Below, piece by piece: positions 8,259 through 17,302 of a DNA stretch of 64,000 nt. Both the position numbers and the translations under genes were made by a program. The notes below the pieces were generated by a model. That model was given only the letters and a program-made list of their open reading frames with translations, was not told where the DNA came from and made no database searches. Each line of letters begins with the position of its first letter. Positions within the stretch are counted from its first letter, which is position 1. Origin of the DNA: QHXN01 sp036389815 (GTDB lineage Bacteria > Acidobacteriota > Blastocatellia > Pyrinomonadales > Pyrinomonadaceae); NCBI GenBank assembly GCA_036389815.1, contig DASVWB010000277.1, positions 1 through 64,000 on the forward strand. Reading direction: 5' to 3'.

Positions 8259-9110
8259 ATGAAAAATGTTGTGCTGAATAACGGCGTGGAGATGCCCATC
8301 CTTGGGTTCGGCGTTTTTCAGATCGCGGACCCGGCGGAATGCGAGCGGAGCGTGCGTGACGCGATAGACGTGGGCTACCGCCTCATCGACACCGCGTCTT
8401 CGTACGGGAACGAAGAGTCGGTCGGCAACGCGATCAGGCAGAGCGGCGTCGCGAGGGAGGAGCTATTCGTCACCACAAAGCTCTGGATCGCGGACACGGG
8501 TTATGAAAATACGAAGAAGGCGTTCAATCGTTCGCTGGAACGGCTTCAACTTGATTACCTGGACCTGTACCTGATCCATCAGCCGTACGGTGACGTTTAC
8601 GGCTCCTGGCGCGCGATGGAGGAGCTTTACCGCGACGGCGTGATCAAAGCCATCGGCGTGAGCAACTTCCACCCGGACCGCGTCATGGACTTCCTCGTCC
8701 ATCACGAGGTGGCCCCGGCGGTAAACCAGATCGAGACCCACCCCTTTCACCAGCAGGTGGAGGCGCAGAAGTTCCTGAAGGAAAACAACGTGCAGATCGA
8801 ATCGTGGGGGCCGTTCGCCGAGGGGAAGAACGACATCTTCCGCAACGAAGTCCTCGCCTCTATCGCCGGCAGGCACGGCAAATCGGTCGCCCAGGTCATC
8901 CTCCGCTGGCTGACCCAGCGGGACATCGTCGTCATTCCGAAATCCGTCCGGAAGGAGCGAATGGCCGAGAACTTCCGAATCTTTGACTTCGAGCTGACGC
9001 AGGAAGATATGGACGCGATCGGGCAGCTCGACACCGGCGCGAGCCTCTTCTTCGACCACCGCGACCCGGCAATGGTCAAATTCCTCAGCGAAGCGTTACG
9101 CAATACCTGA
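8259..9110 (+). CDS. Aldo/keto reductase, soluble
   Basis: This 283-residue cytoplasmic protein is full length for the AKR5-like group (2,5-diketo-gluconate reductase type). It should carry out NADPH-dependent reduction of aldehydes or ketones in a TIM barrel. The catalytic tetrad is visible: Asp in YRLIDTASSYGNE, Tyr in the same stretch, Lys in FVTTKLW and His in LYLIHQP. The NADP-binding signature is VVIPKSVRKERMAEN near the C-terminus, and the substrate loop contains AIGVSNFHPD. It is the first gene of a same-strand run and lies opposite an AraC regulator. The substrate cannot be deduced. Confidence 0.93.
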   Translation: MKNVVLNNGVEMPILGFGVFQIADPAECERSVRDAIDVGYRLIDTASSYGNEESVGNAIRQSGVAREELFVTTKLWIADTGYENTKKAFNRSLERLQLDYLDLYLIHQPYGDVYGSWRAMEELYRDGVIKAIGVSNFHPDRVMDFLVHHEVAPAVNQIETHPFHQQVEAQKFLKENNVQIESWGPFAEGKNDIFRNEVLASIAGRHGKSVAQVILRWLTQRDIVVIPKSVRKERMAENFRIFDFELTQEDMDAIGQLDTGASLFFDHRDPAMVKFLSEALRNT

Positions 9111-9137
9111 TAACCAAGACGGCAGGGCGTCGGGAGC

Positions 9138-10361
9138 ATGAAGGGTGAAAGTGAGATGAAAAGGAATAACGACGAGGTCGACTCGAACGACCCGGAGGGC
9201 GGCGGCGTCAACCGGCGTGGGTTTATCGCGAAGACAATCTTTGCGGGGGCCGGCTTAGCCGCCGGTTCGGTCGCGTTGGCGGGTTCGCAGAATCAAGCCG
9301 GCGCTCAAACCGGAAGGCGGAATAATACGAAGGGCGCCGCTAATCCTTCGATAGGGCGGAGACGCTTGGGCAAGCTGGAGGTGTCGGCGGTCGGGATGGG
9401 TGTGCAGAACATGCACCGCAAGTACACGACCGAGGTCCCTTACCGCCCGGAGATGATCAACATCCTCCGCGCGGCGTACGACCGCGGCGTCACGTTCTTC
9501 GACACGGCCGAGGCGTACGGGCCTTTCGAGAACGAGCGGATCCTCGGCGAGGCCATCGAGCCGTTTAGAAATAAGGTCAGGATCACTTCCAAGTTCGGTT
9601 GGAATGTCGACCAGCAGACGGGACAGCGGCTCCCCGGGCTTAACAGCAAACCGGATCACATAAAGCTGGTCGTCGAAGGCTCGCTCAAGCGGCTGCGGAC
9701 CGACCGCATAGACCTTCTCTATCAACACCGCGTCGACCCGGAAGTGCCCATCGAAGACGTCGCCGGGGCGGTCAAAGACCTGATGGATCAGGGGAAGGTG
9801 CTGCATTGGGGACTATCCGAGCCGGGGATTCAGACTATTCGACGCGCCCACGCGACGCTGCCGCTGACGGCCATTCAGAACGAGTACTCGATGGCGTCCC
9901 GAGACCCGGAAAGGGAAGTGATACCGCTCTGCGAAGAGTTGGGGATAGGCTTCGTGTGCTGGTTTCCTCTGGACTGCCAATTACTGACCGGCTGGGTCGA
10001 CGCGAACACGCGGTTCTCACCCGGCGATCTGCGTGCGATCACCCCGAGATTCGCTCCCGAGAGCCTGGCCCAAAACATGAAGCTGGTTGAGCTGATAAAG
10101 ACGTGGGCGACACGCAAGAAGGCCACCCCGGCTCAGATCGCTCTCGCGTGGCTGATGGCGCAGAAGCCCTGGATCGTGCCCATCCCGGGGACGACCGTGA
10201 TGGCGCACATGGTGGAGAACAGCGGCGCGGCCGGGGTCCGGTTCACACCAGCCGAACTCACCGAGCTTAATTCGGCCGTCAGGGCGATGGAGGTCCGCGG
10301 GCAGCGCCTGCCCGACTCGGTGCTGGTCTTCTCGGGCGTCGAAGCGCCGCCGAAGAAGTGA
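9138..10361 (+). CDS. Tat-exported aldo/keto reductase
   Basis: This encodes 407 residues; ATG 9156, six codons later, is an equally possible start. The N-terminus carries a twin-arginine signal (VNRRGFIAKTIF, then a moderately hydrophobic stretch ending near AGAQT), so the folded enzyme should be exported. The catalytic domain has the tetrad residues in TFFDTAEAYGPFENE, ITSKFGW and LYQHRVD, and the C-terminal cofactor segment PWIVPIPGTT. It is closely similar to the cytoplasmic enzyme at 11695, with the same TPAQIALAWL and PIPGTT segments, so one looks like an exported duplicate of the other. Export of an NADPH-dependent enzyme is odd. Some Tat-targeted AKRs are known, and their electron source is unclear. 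Confidence 0.9.
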   Translation: MKGESEMKRNNDEVDSNDPEGGGVNRRGFIAKTIFAGAGLAAGSVALAGSQNQAGAQTGRRNNTKGAANPSIGRRRLGKLEVSAVGMGVQNMHRKYTTEVPYRPEMINILRAAYDRGVTFFDTAEAYGPFENERILGEAIEPFRNKVRITSKFGWNVDQQTGQRLPGLNSKPDHIKLVVEGSLKRLRTDRIDLLYQHRVDPEVPIEDVAGAVKDLMDQGKVLHWGLSEPGIQTIRRAHATLPLTAIQNEYSMASRDPEREVIPLCEELGIGFVCWFPLDCQLLTGWVDANTRFSPGDLRAITPRFAPESLAQNMKLVELIKTWATRKKATPAQIALAWLMAQKPWIVPIPGTTVMAHMVENSGAAGVRFTPAELTELNSAVRAMEVRGQRLPDSVLVFSGVEAPPKK

Positions 10362-10486
10362 GGATTCGCGAACCGTAAGAGCACGACGCGGAAACGTGAC
10401 GATGACGAGGCAGGTCGGAAGTGCCCGCGGAGATTAACGGGACCAGGGCGGAGAGGCCGCCCTGGAAAGGAACAGAAAATACCCGC

Positions 10487-10954
10487 ATGAAAGCATCACT
10501 TCTCGGACTGTGCTTCTTAATGGTGAGCGTGCAGGGGGCTGCCGCACAACAGAAACGAGGAGGTCCACCTGCCATGAGTAGTCCGAAGGCGCAACAGGAA
10601 ATAGTCGCTCTCTCGAAAGATAAGTGGCGCTGGATGTCGGAGCGCAAAGTAGAGCCCCTGGCCGCCCTCTTCCACGAGGAGGCGGTCTTCGTCCACATGG
10701 GCGCGACCATGTCCAAGGCCCAGGAACTCGACGTCATCAGGAGCGGCGAGATCCAGTACAAGGACGTGGAGATCCAGGAGGTGTCGGTGCGGTTAATCGG
10801 CGAGACCGCCATCCTCCTGAACAAGGTCCGCCTGGTGGCCGTCGTCGGCGGGAACGAAGTCACCAACCCCTTCGTGGTCACGGAGGTGTACGTGCGGCAG
10901 AGCGGCTCCTGGAAGTTAGGCTCGCTGTCGTTCACCAGGCTGCTCACCCCTTAG
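10487..10954 (+). CDS. Secreted NTF2-like (DUF4440) protein
   Basis: This encodes 155 residues from ATG 10487, which gives a proper signal peptide (LLGLCFLMVSVQGAAAQ). The in-frame GTG at 10421 would bury it. The mature domain is a cone-shaped NTF2/SnoaL-like fold of the DUF4440 type: an N-terminal helix (ALSKDKWRWMSERKVEPLAALF), then HEEAVFVHMGATMSKAQELDVI, and curved strands ending GSWKLGSLSFTRL. Members range from small-molecule isomerases to non-enzymatic binding proteins. Its place between reductase genes suggests an accessory role in the same pathway, but nothing in the sequence fixes the substrate. Confidence 0.8.
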   Translation: MKASLLGLCFLMVSVQGAAAQQKRGGPPAMSSPKAQQEIVALSKDKWRWMSERKVEPLAALFHEEAVFVHMGATMSKAQELDVIRSGEIQYKDVEIQEVSVRLIGETAILLNKVRLVAVVGGNEVTNPFVVTEVYVRQSGSWKLGSLSFTRLLTP

Positions 10955-10990
10955 CGACGCCGTTAGCAGCAAGTAGTACGAACACTTCCC

Positions 10991-11635
10991 ATGCCCGAGG
11001 TGCGCACGAAAAGAATACCTGGGTTGTCGCTGATGATCGCGACGACCATCTGTCTTCTATTCGGCTGTTCGAGGGCGCAGCAATCCCCTGCAAATCATCA
11101 GCCGCCGCCCGGCGAGAAGAAGGTACTGATCGTGTACCTGTCCCGGACTAACAACACCAGGGCGGTCGCGGAGTTAATCCAACAGAAGGTCGGCGGCACG
11201 CTGGTCGCGCTCGAATTGGAAACGCCTTACCCGGCCGACTATAGCGCGACCGTTCAGCAGGTGGCCCGGGAGAATGAGACCGGCTACCTGCCGCCTTTGA
11301 AGACGAAGATCGACCGCATCGAGCAGTACGACGTCGTGTTCCTTGGTTTTCCCACCTGGGGGATGCAACTGCCGCCGCCCGTTAAGAGTTTTCTTCGTCA
11401 ACACGACCTGAGAGGCAAGACGGTCATCCCCTTTAACACGAACGCGGGGTACGGCGAAGGGAGCAGCTTTCAGACCGTCAGGGAACTCTGTCCGCAGAGC
11501 ACGGTGCTGGAGGGCTTCGTCACCCGGGGCGGGGTGGAGAGGGAAGGACAACTCCTCGTTATCAAAGAAGCGAGGGCGGAGGAAGCACGAAGAGAAGTCG
11601 AGAGCTGGTTAAAGAAGATAAAGATGCTGAAGTGA
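10991..11635 (+). CDS. Flavodoxin-domain lipoprotein
   Basis: This encodes 214 residues. The N-terminus is a lipoprotein signal with the lipobox LLFGCS (Cys about residue 26), so it should be anchored to a membrane on the exported side. From about residue 44 it is a flavodoxin-like domain: VLIVYLSRTNNTRAVAELI (FMN phosphate loop), then IDRIEQYDVVFLGFPTWGMQLPPPV and VIPFNTNAGYGEG. It could transfer electrons to an exported redox enzyme. The Tat-exported aldo/keto reductase two genes upstream is one candidate partner, which is inference. It ends four bases after the start of an in-frame extension of the next gene, so the two are tightly coupled. Confidence 0.87.
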   Translation: MPEVRTKRIPGLSLMIATTICLLFGCSRAQQSPANHQPPPGEKKVLIVYLSRTNNTRAVAELIQQKVGGTLVALELETPYPADYSATVQQVARENETGYLPPLKTKIDRIEQYDVVFLGFPTWGMQLPPPVKSFLRQHDLRGKTVIPFNTNAGYGEGSSFQTVRELCPQSTVLEGFVTRGGVEREGQLLVIKEARAEEARREVESWLKKIKMLK

Positions 11636-11694
11636 AGCCCGGTATTACAGCCGCAGGAAAGTGTAGGCGGGTGAATCATCTTCAGGGAGCAATT

Positions 11695-12681
11695 ATGAAA
11701 AAAAGAGAACTAGGGAACGGCGGGCTAGAGGTCTCGGAGATCGGCTTCGGCGTGATGGGTGTGAGCCACGGCTACGGCCCCGCGACCGAGCGGCGGCAGG
11801 CGGTCGCGCTCGTCCGCGCGGTTTTCGAGCGGGGCGTGACGTTCTTCGACACCGCCCAGATTTACGGCGCCGAGAACGAGGAGATAGTGGGCGAGGCGCT
11901 CGAGCCCTTCCGCGACGATGTGGTAATCGCCACCAAGTTCGGCTTCGACCTCGACGCGCCCGCCGGTCAGGCGCTCGACAGCCGGCCGGAGAACATCCGG
12001 AAGGTGACCGAGGGCTCGCTCAAGCGGCTCCGCGTGGAGGCCATTGACCTCTACTACCAGCACCGTGTAGACCCGAACACTCCCATCGAGGACGTGGCGG
12101 GTACGATCAAGGAGCTAATCCAAGAGGGCAAGGTCAAGCACTTCGGCCTATCGGAAGCGGGCGTCGAGACGATCCGTCGCGCCCACGCCGTGCAGCCAGT
12201 CACGGCGCTCCAGAGCGAGTACTCGCTCTTCTGGCGTGAGCCCGAGCTGGACGTGCTGCCTGCGTGCGAGGAACTCGGGATCGGCTTCGTGCCCTTCAGC
12301 CCGCTGGGTAAGGGATTCCTCACGGGGAAGATCGACGAGAGCACGAAGTTCGAGGCTGGCGACCTGCGCGGCACCACGTTCCCGCGCTTCACGCCCGAGA
12401 ACATCAAGGCGAACCTGGCGCTGGTCGAGCTGCTGAAGCAGACCGCCGAGCGGAAGGGCGTGACGCCCGCACAGATCGCGCTCGCGTGGCTGCTCGCGCA
12501 GAAACCATGGATCGTGCCCATCCCGGGGACGACGAAGCTGCACCGGCTTGAGGAGAATCTCGGCGCCGCGAACGTCGAGCTGACGGCCGACGACCTGCGA
12601 GAGATCGAGGAGGCCGCCTCGAAGATAACGGTGCAGGGCGCTCGCTACCCCAAACACCTTCAGGAAAGAGTAGGCAAGTAA
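11695..12681 (+). CDS. Aldo/keto reductase, soluble
   Basis: This 328-residue protein starts at ATG 11695 (GGGAG six bases upstream). It is an AKR TIM barrel with catalytic residues in TFFDTAQIYGAENE (Asp, Tyr), VIATKFGF (Lys) and LYYQHRVD (His), and the C-terminal cofactor signature PWIVPIPGTTKLHRLEEN. The middle part, EYSLFWREPELDVLPACEELGIG, is typical of the AKR group that includes E. coli YajO-like and plant pyridoxal-reductase-like enzymes. It lacks an export signal, unlike its near relative at 9138. It is third of three reductases in 4.5 kb. Confidence 0.93.
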   Translation: MKKRELGNGGLEVSEIGFGVMGVSHGYGPATERRQAVALVRAVFERGVTFFDTAQIYGAENEEIVGEALEPFRDDVVIATKFGFDLDAPAGQALDSRPENIRKVTEGSLKRLRVEAIDLYYQHRVDPNTPIEDVAGTIKELIQEGKVKHFGLSEAGVETIRRAHAVQPVTALQSEYSLFWREPELDVLPACEELGIGFVPFSPLGKGFLTGKIDESTKFEAGDLRGTTFPRFTPENIKANLALVELLKQTAERKGVTPAQIALAWLLAQKPWIVPIPGTTKLHRLEENLGAANVELTADDLREIEEAASKITVQGARYPKHLQERVGK

Positions 12682-12707
12682 GCCGGGTGCTCATTCAATA
12701 TCAGGTG

Positions 12708-13712
12708 ATGAAAGAGCGCAGCAGGGTTGGAGTGTCCGCCGCGGAATTCTGCCGCGCGGGCGCGTTGTTATTCCTGATGATATTTCTTCCGGGCTGTGTG
12801 GAAGAGGGCATGGAAGCGCAGACGAAGAGCGAGTATCTAACCACCAGGCATTCCGTCCGAGACGTCGTGAGCCACCCGGCATTCAAAGGTTTCGGCGAAC
12901 TGATGCTGCCGTGGGATGACAACTCCAGTTACTACGACACGCGGCTCAGTCAGGTCGACTCGCTCATGCCGTACCACGGCCACGTCAACGCCGATGAAGT
13001 AGTGGGCGCGCTCAACCACCTGATCGACGAAGCGGGCGCAGGCCGTACTATCTTCTACGACTTCTATACCGAGCGGCAGAAGCGGGAGGACCCATCTAAA
13101 AAATATGCCGGGCTCTTCTTCTACCGCGGGAAGCCGGGGGCGCCCTTCGCCGTCGTCTGTCCCGGGGGAGGTTTCTCCTACGTCGGCTCGCTCCACGAAG
13201 GGTTCCCGCTCGCCCGCGAGATAAGTAAGAAGGGACTCAACGCCTTCGTCATCAGGTACCGCGTCGGTGAGCAGAGGGCCACCGAAGACCTGGCGGCGGC
13301 GCTCGCTTACGTCTTCAGGAACGCGGGGGCGCTCGGGGTCGGCACGCGAGGCTATTCACTGTGGGGAGGCTCCGCCGGCGCGCGCATGGTCGGCAACATC
13401 GCCTTACGCGGCGTCTCGGCTTACGGCGGCGGGGACCTCCCCAAGCCGGCCGCCGTGGTCATCGCCTACACCGGACAGTCAACCTATTCGAATGACTTCC
13501 CGCCGACGTTTATGACGGTGAGTGCTGACGACCCGATAGCGAACGTGGCGACTGTAGAAAGGCGCGTCCGGAATTTAAGAGACGCCGGAATAGAAGTCGA
13601 ATACCGCGGGTACAGGAATGCCGGCCACGGCTTCGGGCTGGGCGTGGGTACGGACGCCGAAGGGTGGGTCGGGCACGCCGTCGAATTCTGGGGAAAATAT
13701 TTACCCCGATAG
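12708..13712 (+). CDS. Lipoprotein alpha/beta hydrolase (esterase/acetylxylan-esterase-like)
   Basis: This encodes about 334 residues from ATG 12708. The signal peptide ends in the lipobox FLPGC. The catalytic domain has the oxyanion segment FAVVCPGGGFSYVGS, the nucleophile elbow LWGGSAGARMVG (Ser in Gly-Gly-Ser-Ala-Gly), a probable acid in VSADDPIAN and the His in RNAGHGFGLG. This arrangement fits the alpha/beta-hydrolase fold-3/BD-FAE group, which cleaves ester groups from sugars or phenolics. It lies between a reductase and an SDR in the same-strand run. Confidence 0.85.
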   Translation: MKERSRVGVSAAEFCRAGALLFLMIFLPGCVEEGMEAQTKSEYLTTRHSVRDVVSHPAFKGFGELMLPWDDNSSYYDTRLSQVDSLMPYHGHVNADEVVGALNHLIDEAGAGRTIFYDFYTERQKREDPSKKYAGLFFYRGKPGAPFAVVCPGGGFSYVGSLHEGFPLAREISKKGLNAFVIRYRVGEQRATEDLAAALAYVFRNAGALGVGTRGYSLWGGSAGARMVGNIALRGVSAYGGGDLPKPAAVVIAYTGQSTYSNDFPPTFMTVSADDPIANVATVERRVRNLRDAGIEVEYRGYRNAGHGFGLGVGTDAEGWVGHAVEFWGKYLPR

Positions 13713-13730
13713 AGGAGAGTAGGCCAGCTT

Positions 13731-14477
13731 ATGAGCAATAACATTGAGGGGAAAGTTGTAGTCATCACGGGCGCGAGCAGCGGGCTGGGCGAGGCGACCG
13801 CCCGCCACCTCTCCGCGCAGGGCGCGACGGTCGTGCTGGGTGCGCGCCGCGCCGAGCGCCTCAAGGCACTCGTTGAGGAGTTGACGGCAGGCGGCGCGAA
13901 GGCGCTCGCCGTCGCCACGGATGTCACGGATTCCGAGCAGGTGAAGAGGCTGGTCGAGGCGGCCGTCGAGACCTACGGGAGTATCGACGTCATGCTCAAC
14001 AACGCCGGGCTGATGCCGCACTCGCCGCTCGAACGCCTCAAGGTCGAAGACTGGGATCGGATGATAGACGTCAACATCAAGGGCGTGCTCTACGGCATCG
14101 CCGCGGCACTGCCCCACATGATCGAGCGGAAGTCCGGCCACTTCATCAACGTCTCCTCCGTCGCCGGCCACAAGGTCCGCCCCGGCAGCGCGGTCTACGC
14201 GGCGACCAAGAGCGCCGTGCTGATGATCTCCGAGGGCTTACGCCAGGAGGTGAAGCCTTACAACATCCGCACGACAGTCATCTCGCCGGGCGCGGTGGCG
14301 ACCGAGCTGCCGAACAGCATCACCGAGACGGACGTCGCCGAAGGCATCAACAGCTTCTACGAGGAGTATGCGATCCCCGCCGACTCGTTCGCGCGGGCGG
14401 TCGCCTTCGCCATGAGCCAGCCGGAGGAGGTGGACATCAACGAGATACTGTTCCGCCCCACGCGCCAGGAGCTGTAG
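13731..14477 (+). CDS. SDR-family oxidoreductase (classical)
   Basis: This 248-residue protein is a full-length classical short-chain dehydrogenase. The cofactor motif is VVVITGASSGLGEATA (Gly-X3-Gly-X-Gly), and Arg residues follow beta-2 (LGARRAERL), which suggests NADP(H). The structural motif is MLNNAGLMP, and the catalytic Ser-Tyr-Lys lies in NVSSVAGH and YAATKSAVL. The C-terminal part with PEEVDINEILFRPTRQEL is common to the YdfG-like group that acts on small hydroxy acids and alcohols. It starts 18 bp after the preceding lipoprotein hydrolase and precedes a tannase-like gene, consistent with one catabolic operon. Confidence 0.93.
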   Translation: MSNNIEGKVVVITGASSGLGEATARHLSAQGATVVLGARRAERLKALVEELTAGGAKALAVATDVTDSEQVKRLVEAAVETYGSIDVMLNNAGLMPHSPLERLKVEDWDRMIDVNIKGVLYGIAAALPHMIERKSGHFINVSSVAGHKVRPGSAVYAATKSAVLMISEGLRQEVKPYNIRTTVISPGAVATELPNSITETDVAEGINSFYEEYAIPADSFARAVAFAMSQPEEVDINEILFRPTRQEL

Positions 14478-14509
14478 ACGTCTCTGTTTGCCGCTGGAGG
14501 GTTTGCGGA

Positions 14510-16315
14510 ATGCGCTGGAATCTCAAGGCGCAGACTTTCGTCGTGCTGGCGGTGTGGCTGGCGTCTTTCCCGGCGCTGGTCTCCGCGCGCGCGCAGACGG
14601 GTGCCGCAACGGCGACGCCGGCGCAGCGGACCGCGCCCGTGGTAACGACACCCGCCGCGGGCCGCTGCGCCGGGCTCACCGTCGCCGCGAGCAGGCGCCT
14701 CGAATCCGGCGCCGTCATCACCTCGGCGCAGTTCCGCCTCGCGAGCGCGCCCACGCCGCCGACGCCGGGGGTCACGCCGTCGGCCGGCCCCGCGCCGGCC
14801 ATGCAGGAGCATTGCGAAGTGCTCGGTAAGGCGTTCGAGCGCACTGGCGCCGACGGCCGGCGCTACGCCATCGGCTTTCGCCTCCGGCTGCCGACGAGGT
14901 GGAACGGGCGCTTCCTGTTCCAGGGGGGCGGCGGCACCGACGGCGAGGTCCGCGACGCGACCGGTGCCGTTACGGCCGGCGCGCCCACGGCGCTCGACCG
15001 CGGCTTCGCCGTCATCGCCACCGACGCCGGCCACGACAACCGCAGGAATAACGACCCGGCGCGGCAGGGGCAGGTCGCCTTCGGCTTCGACTACCAGGCG
15101 CGGGTCGACTACGGGGAGCGGTCGCTGGAGGTCGTGGCGCGGCTGGGGAAGGTACTCGTCACCGCGTTCTACGGCCGGGCGCCCGGGCGCTCCTACTTCC
15201 TCGGCTGTTCGAACGGCGGGCGGCAGGGAATGATTTTCGCCCAGCGTTTCCCGGAGCTGTTCGACGGGATCGTCACCACGGCGCCGGGTTTCGCGCTTCC
15301 CAAGGCGTCGATCGCCGAGGCGTGGGACACGCAGGCGTTCGCCGGGCTCGCGCGCCGCATGGGGCTCGTCGACTCCACCGGGACGCCTCAGATCAACCGC
15401 ACCTTCAGTGACGCCGACCTCGACCTCGTTGCGCGGGCGACGCTCGAGGCGTGCGACGCGGACGACGGCGCGGTTGACGGAATGATCGGCGATTTCGCTT
15501 CGTGCACGACCGCGCGCGTGACGCCGGCGCTCGCGAAGCGTACCTGCGCCGGCGCGAAGGCCGACGGGTGCCTGAGCGGCGACCAGGTCGCGACCCTTAA
15601 CCGCGTCTTCGGCGGACCCACTAACGGGCGGGGCGAAGCGCTGTACTCTGACTGGCCGTGGGACGCCGGCGTCGCCGACGCCGGGTGGCGGATGTGGAAG
15701 CTCGGCAGCTATGACGGGCGTGGGGGGGCGTCAGCGCTGAACGTGATCCTCGGGTCGCCGTCACTGTCCGCGGTGTTCACGACGCCGCCGACCCCCGTCC
15801 CGGACGACCCGCGGGCCCACCTCGCGTACCAGCTCGGCTTCAGAATGGACGCCGACGCGCCGAAGATCTTCGCGACGTCGCCCGCGTATCCGCGCTCGAG
15901 CTGGGACGTGATCGCGGCGAAGTCCACCGACCTGTCGAGGTTCAGGCGGCGCGGCGGGAAGCTGATCGTGACTCACGGCGTGAGCGACCCGGTCTTCTCC
16001 CTCAACGACACCCGGCGCTGGTGGGAGGCGGTGAACGCGGCCGACGGGGGCCGCGCCGCCAGGTTCGTGCGCCTTTTCGCCGTCCCGGGCATGACGCACT
16101 GCGTCGGCGGGCCGGCGACCGACCGCTACGACGGCCTCGCGGCGGTCGTCGACTGGGTCGAGCGCGGGGTCGCGCCCGACCGCATCGTGGCGACGGCCGG
16201 CCCGGCGACGCCGTGGCCGGGTCGCACGCGCCCCCTCTGCCCGTACCCGCGGGTCGCGCGGTACACGGGCGCGGGGAGCATCGAGCAGGCGCAGGGCTTC
16301 GCCTGCCGCCGATGA
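14510..16315 (+). CDS. Tannase/feruloyl esterase family protein, secreted
   Basis: This 601-residue protein has an N-terminal signal peptide (about residues 1-29, ending VSARAQT). The family hydrolyses ester bonds of gallate or hydroxycinnamate esters. The nucleophile elbow is FLGCSNGGRQGMIFAQRFPELFDG (split here as GCSNGG plus RQGMIF). The typical acid segment is LIVTHGVSDPVFS, and the histidine is in PGMTHCVGGPATDRYD. The Cys before the Ser and the Cys after the His form the CS-D-HC disulfide pattern characteristic of this family. A lid domain with paired Cys residues lies at about 320-370. It fits the ester-catabolism theme of its neighbours and should act outside the cytoplasm. Confidence 0.9.
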   Translation: MRWNLKAQTFVVLAVWLASFPALVSARAQTGAATATPAQRTAPVVTTPAAGRCAGLTVAASRRLESGAVITSAQFRLASAPTPPTPGVTPSAGPAPAMQEHCEVLGKAFERTGADGRRYAIGFRLRLPTRWNGRFLFQGGGGTDGEVRDATGAVTAGAPTALDRGFAVIATDAGHDNRRNNDPARQGQVAFGFDYQARVDYGERSLEVVARLGKVLVTAFYGRAPGRSYFLGCSNGGRQGMIFAQRFPELFDGIVTTAPGFALPKASIAEAWDTQAFAGLARRMGLVDSTGTPQINRTFSDADLDLVARATLEACDADDGAVDGMIGDFASCTTARVTPALAKRTCAGAKADGCLSGDQVATLNRVFGGPTNGRGEALYSDWPWDAGVADAGWRMWKLGSYDGRGGASALNVILGSPSLSAVFTTPPTPVPDDPRAHLAYQLGFRMDADAPKIFATSPAYPRSSWDVIAAKSTDLSRFRRRGGKLIVTHGVSDPVFSLNDTRRWWEAVNAADGGRAARFVRLFAVPGMTHCVGGPATDRYDGLAAVVDWVERGVAPDRIVATAGPATPWPGRTRPLCPYPRVARYTGAGSIEQAQGFACRR

Positions 16316-16362
16316 TGCCGCGGGAGGGTGACACCTTTATTCAACGAATCGGAAGGACGGAA

Positions 16363-17217
16363 ATGAAACTTCTTGTTGCGGCCGCCTTGTCGCTATCACT
16401 GTTCGCCTCGGCGTCCGCCCAGTCCAACCAGGCGGGGGCGACCCCCGCGTCGGCCCGGGAGTCAAAGATGATCATAATCACCCGCAGGGGCTCGTTGCCC
16501 TCCCGGCAGGGGCCGGCCGAGAACTTCACCGGCTCCGTGCGCGTCGACCCCCTTTTCCAGGCGAGCGCCCCGGCTCGCGCCTCCGGCGCCATCGTCACGT
16601 TCGAGCCCGGCGCGCGCACCGCGTGGCACACGCACCCGCTCGGCCAGATCCTCATCGTGACGGCGGGGACGGGCCGCGTGCAGCGGTGGGGCGACCCCGT
16701 GGACGAGATTCGGCAGGGGGACGTGGTCTGGATCCCGCCCGGCGAGAAGCACTGGCACGGGGCCGGGCCGGACACTTCGATGGCACACATCGCCATCGTC
16801 GAGGCGCTCGACGGGAAGTCCGTGGACTGGATGGAGAAGGTCACGGACGAGCAGTACGGCTCGCCGCTCCGCGCCGAGGGGCCGGCGGCGACCGCGCCCG
16901 GCCCGCGGCCACGCCCGTCTCAAGCGGCGATGGGCGACTTCGCCCCCAAGCTGGCCGAGCTGACCGACGACGTGCTGTTCGGCGACGTCTGGGAGCGGAC
17001 GCAACTGTCGAAGCGCGACCGGAGTCTGGTGACGGTCTCGGCGCTGATCGCGATGAACCGCCCGGACCAGCTCCGGGGGCACCTCCTCAGGGCGCGCGAG
17101 AACGGCGTGACGCTGGACGAGCTGGTCGAGACCATCACCCACCTTGCGTTCTACACGGGCTGGCCCAACGCGGTCACCGCCATCGGCGTGGCCAGGGAGC
17201 TCTTCGAGAAGAAATGA
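16363..17217 (+). CDS. Cupin-carboxymuconolactone decarboxylase fusion, secreted
   Basis: This encodes 284 residues from ATG 16363 (AAGGA upstream), which gives a clear signal peptide (LLVAAALSLSLFASASAQ). Residues 60-155 are a cupin with the metal motif AWHTHPLGQILIV, then PPGEKHWHGA. Residues 185-280 are a carboxymuconolactone-decarboxylase/AhpD-like domain (LFGDVWERTQLSKRDRSLVTVSALIAMN, split as two motifs, then ENGVTLDELVETITHLAFYTG). The fused cupin-CMD architecture is widespread and usually assigned to quinone- or peroxide-related detoxification; the reaction is not established. The CMD part lacks the CxxC pair of AhpD, so disulfide reductase activity is unlikely. Confidence 0.87.
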   Translation: MKLLVAAALSLSLFASASAQSNQAGATPASARESKMIIITRRGSLPSRQGPAENFTGSVRVDPLFQASAPARASGAIVTFEPGARTAWHTHPLGQILIVTAGTGRVQRWGDPVDEIRQGDVVWIPPGEKHWHGAGPDTSMAHIAIVEALDGKSVDWMEKVTDEQYGSPLRAEGPAATAPGPRPRPSQAAMGDFAPKLAELTDDVLFGDVWERTQLSKRDRSLVTVSALIAMNRPDQLRGHLLRARENGVTLDELVETITHLAFYTGWPNAVTAIGVARELFEKK

Positions 17218-17302
17218 GTTACGAAGTGCGGGTCGCGGGAGAGATTTCGCCACGGGCGCCGCACGAGCTCATCCATTTTTCCAACAGGGTGGGGGGGGCA
17301 GG

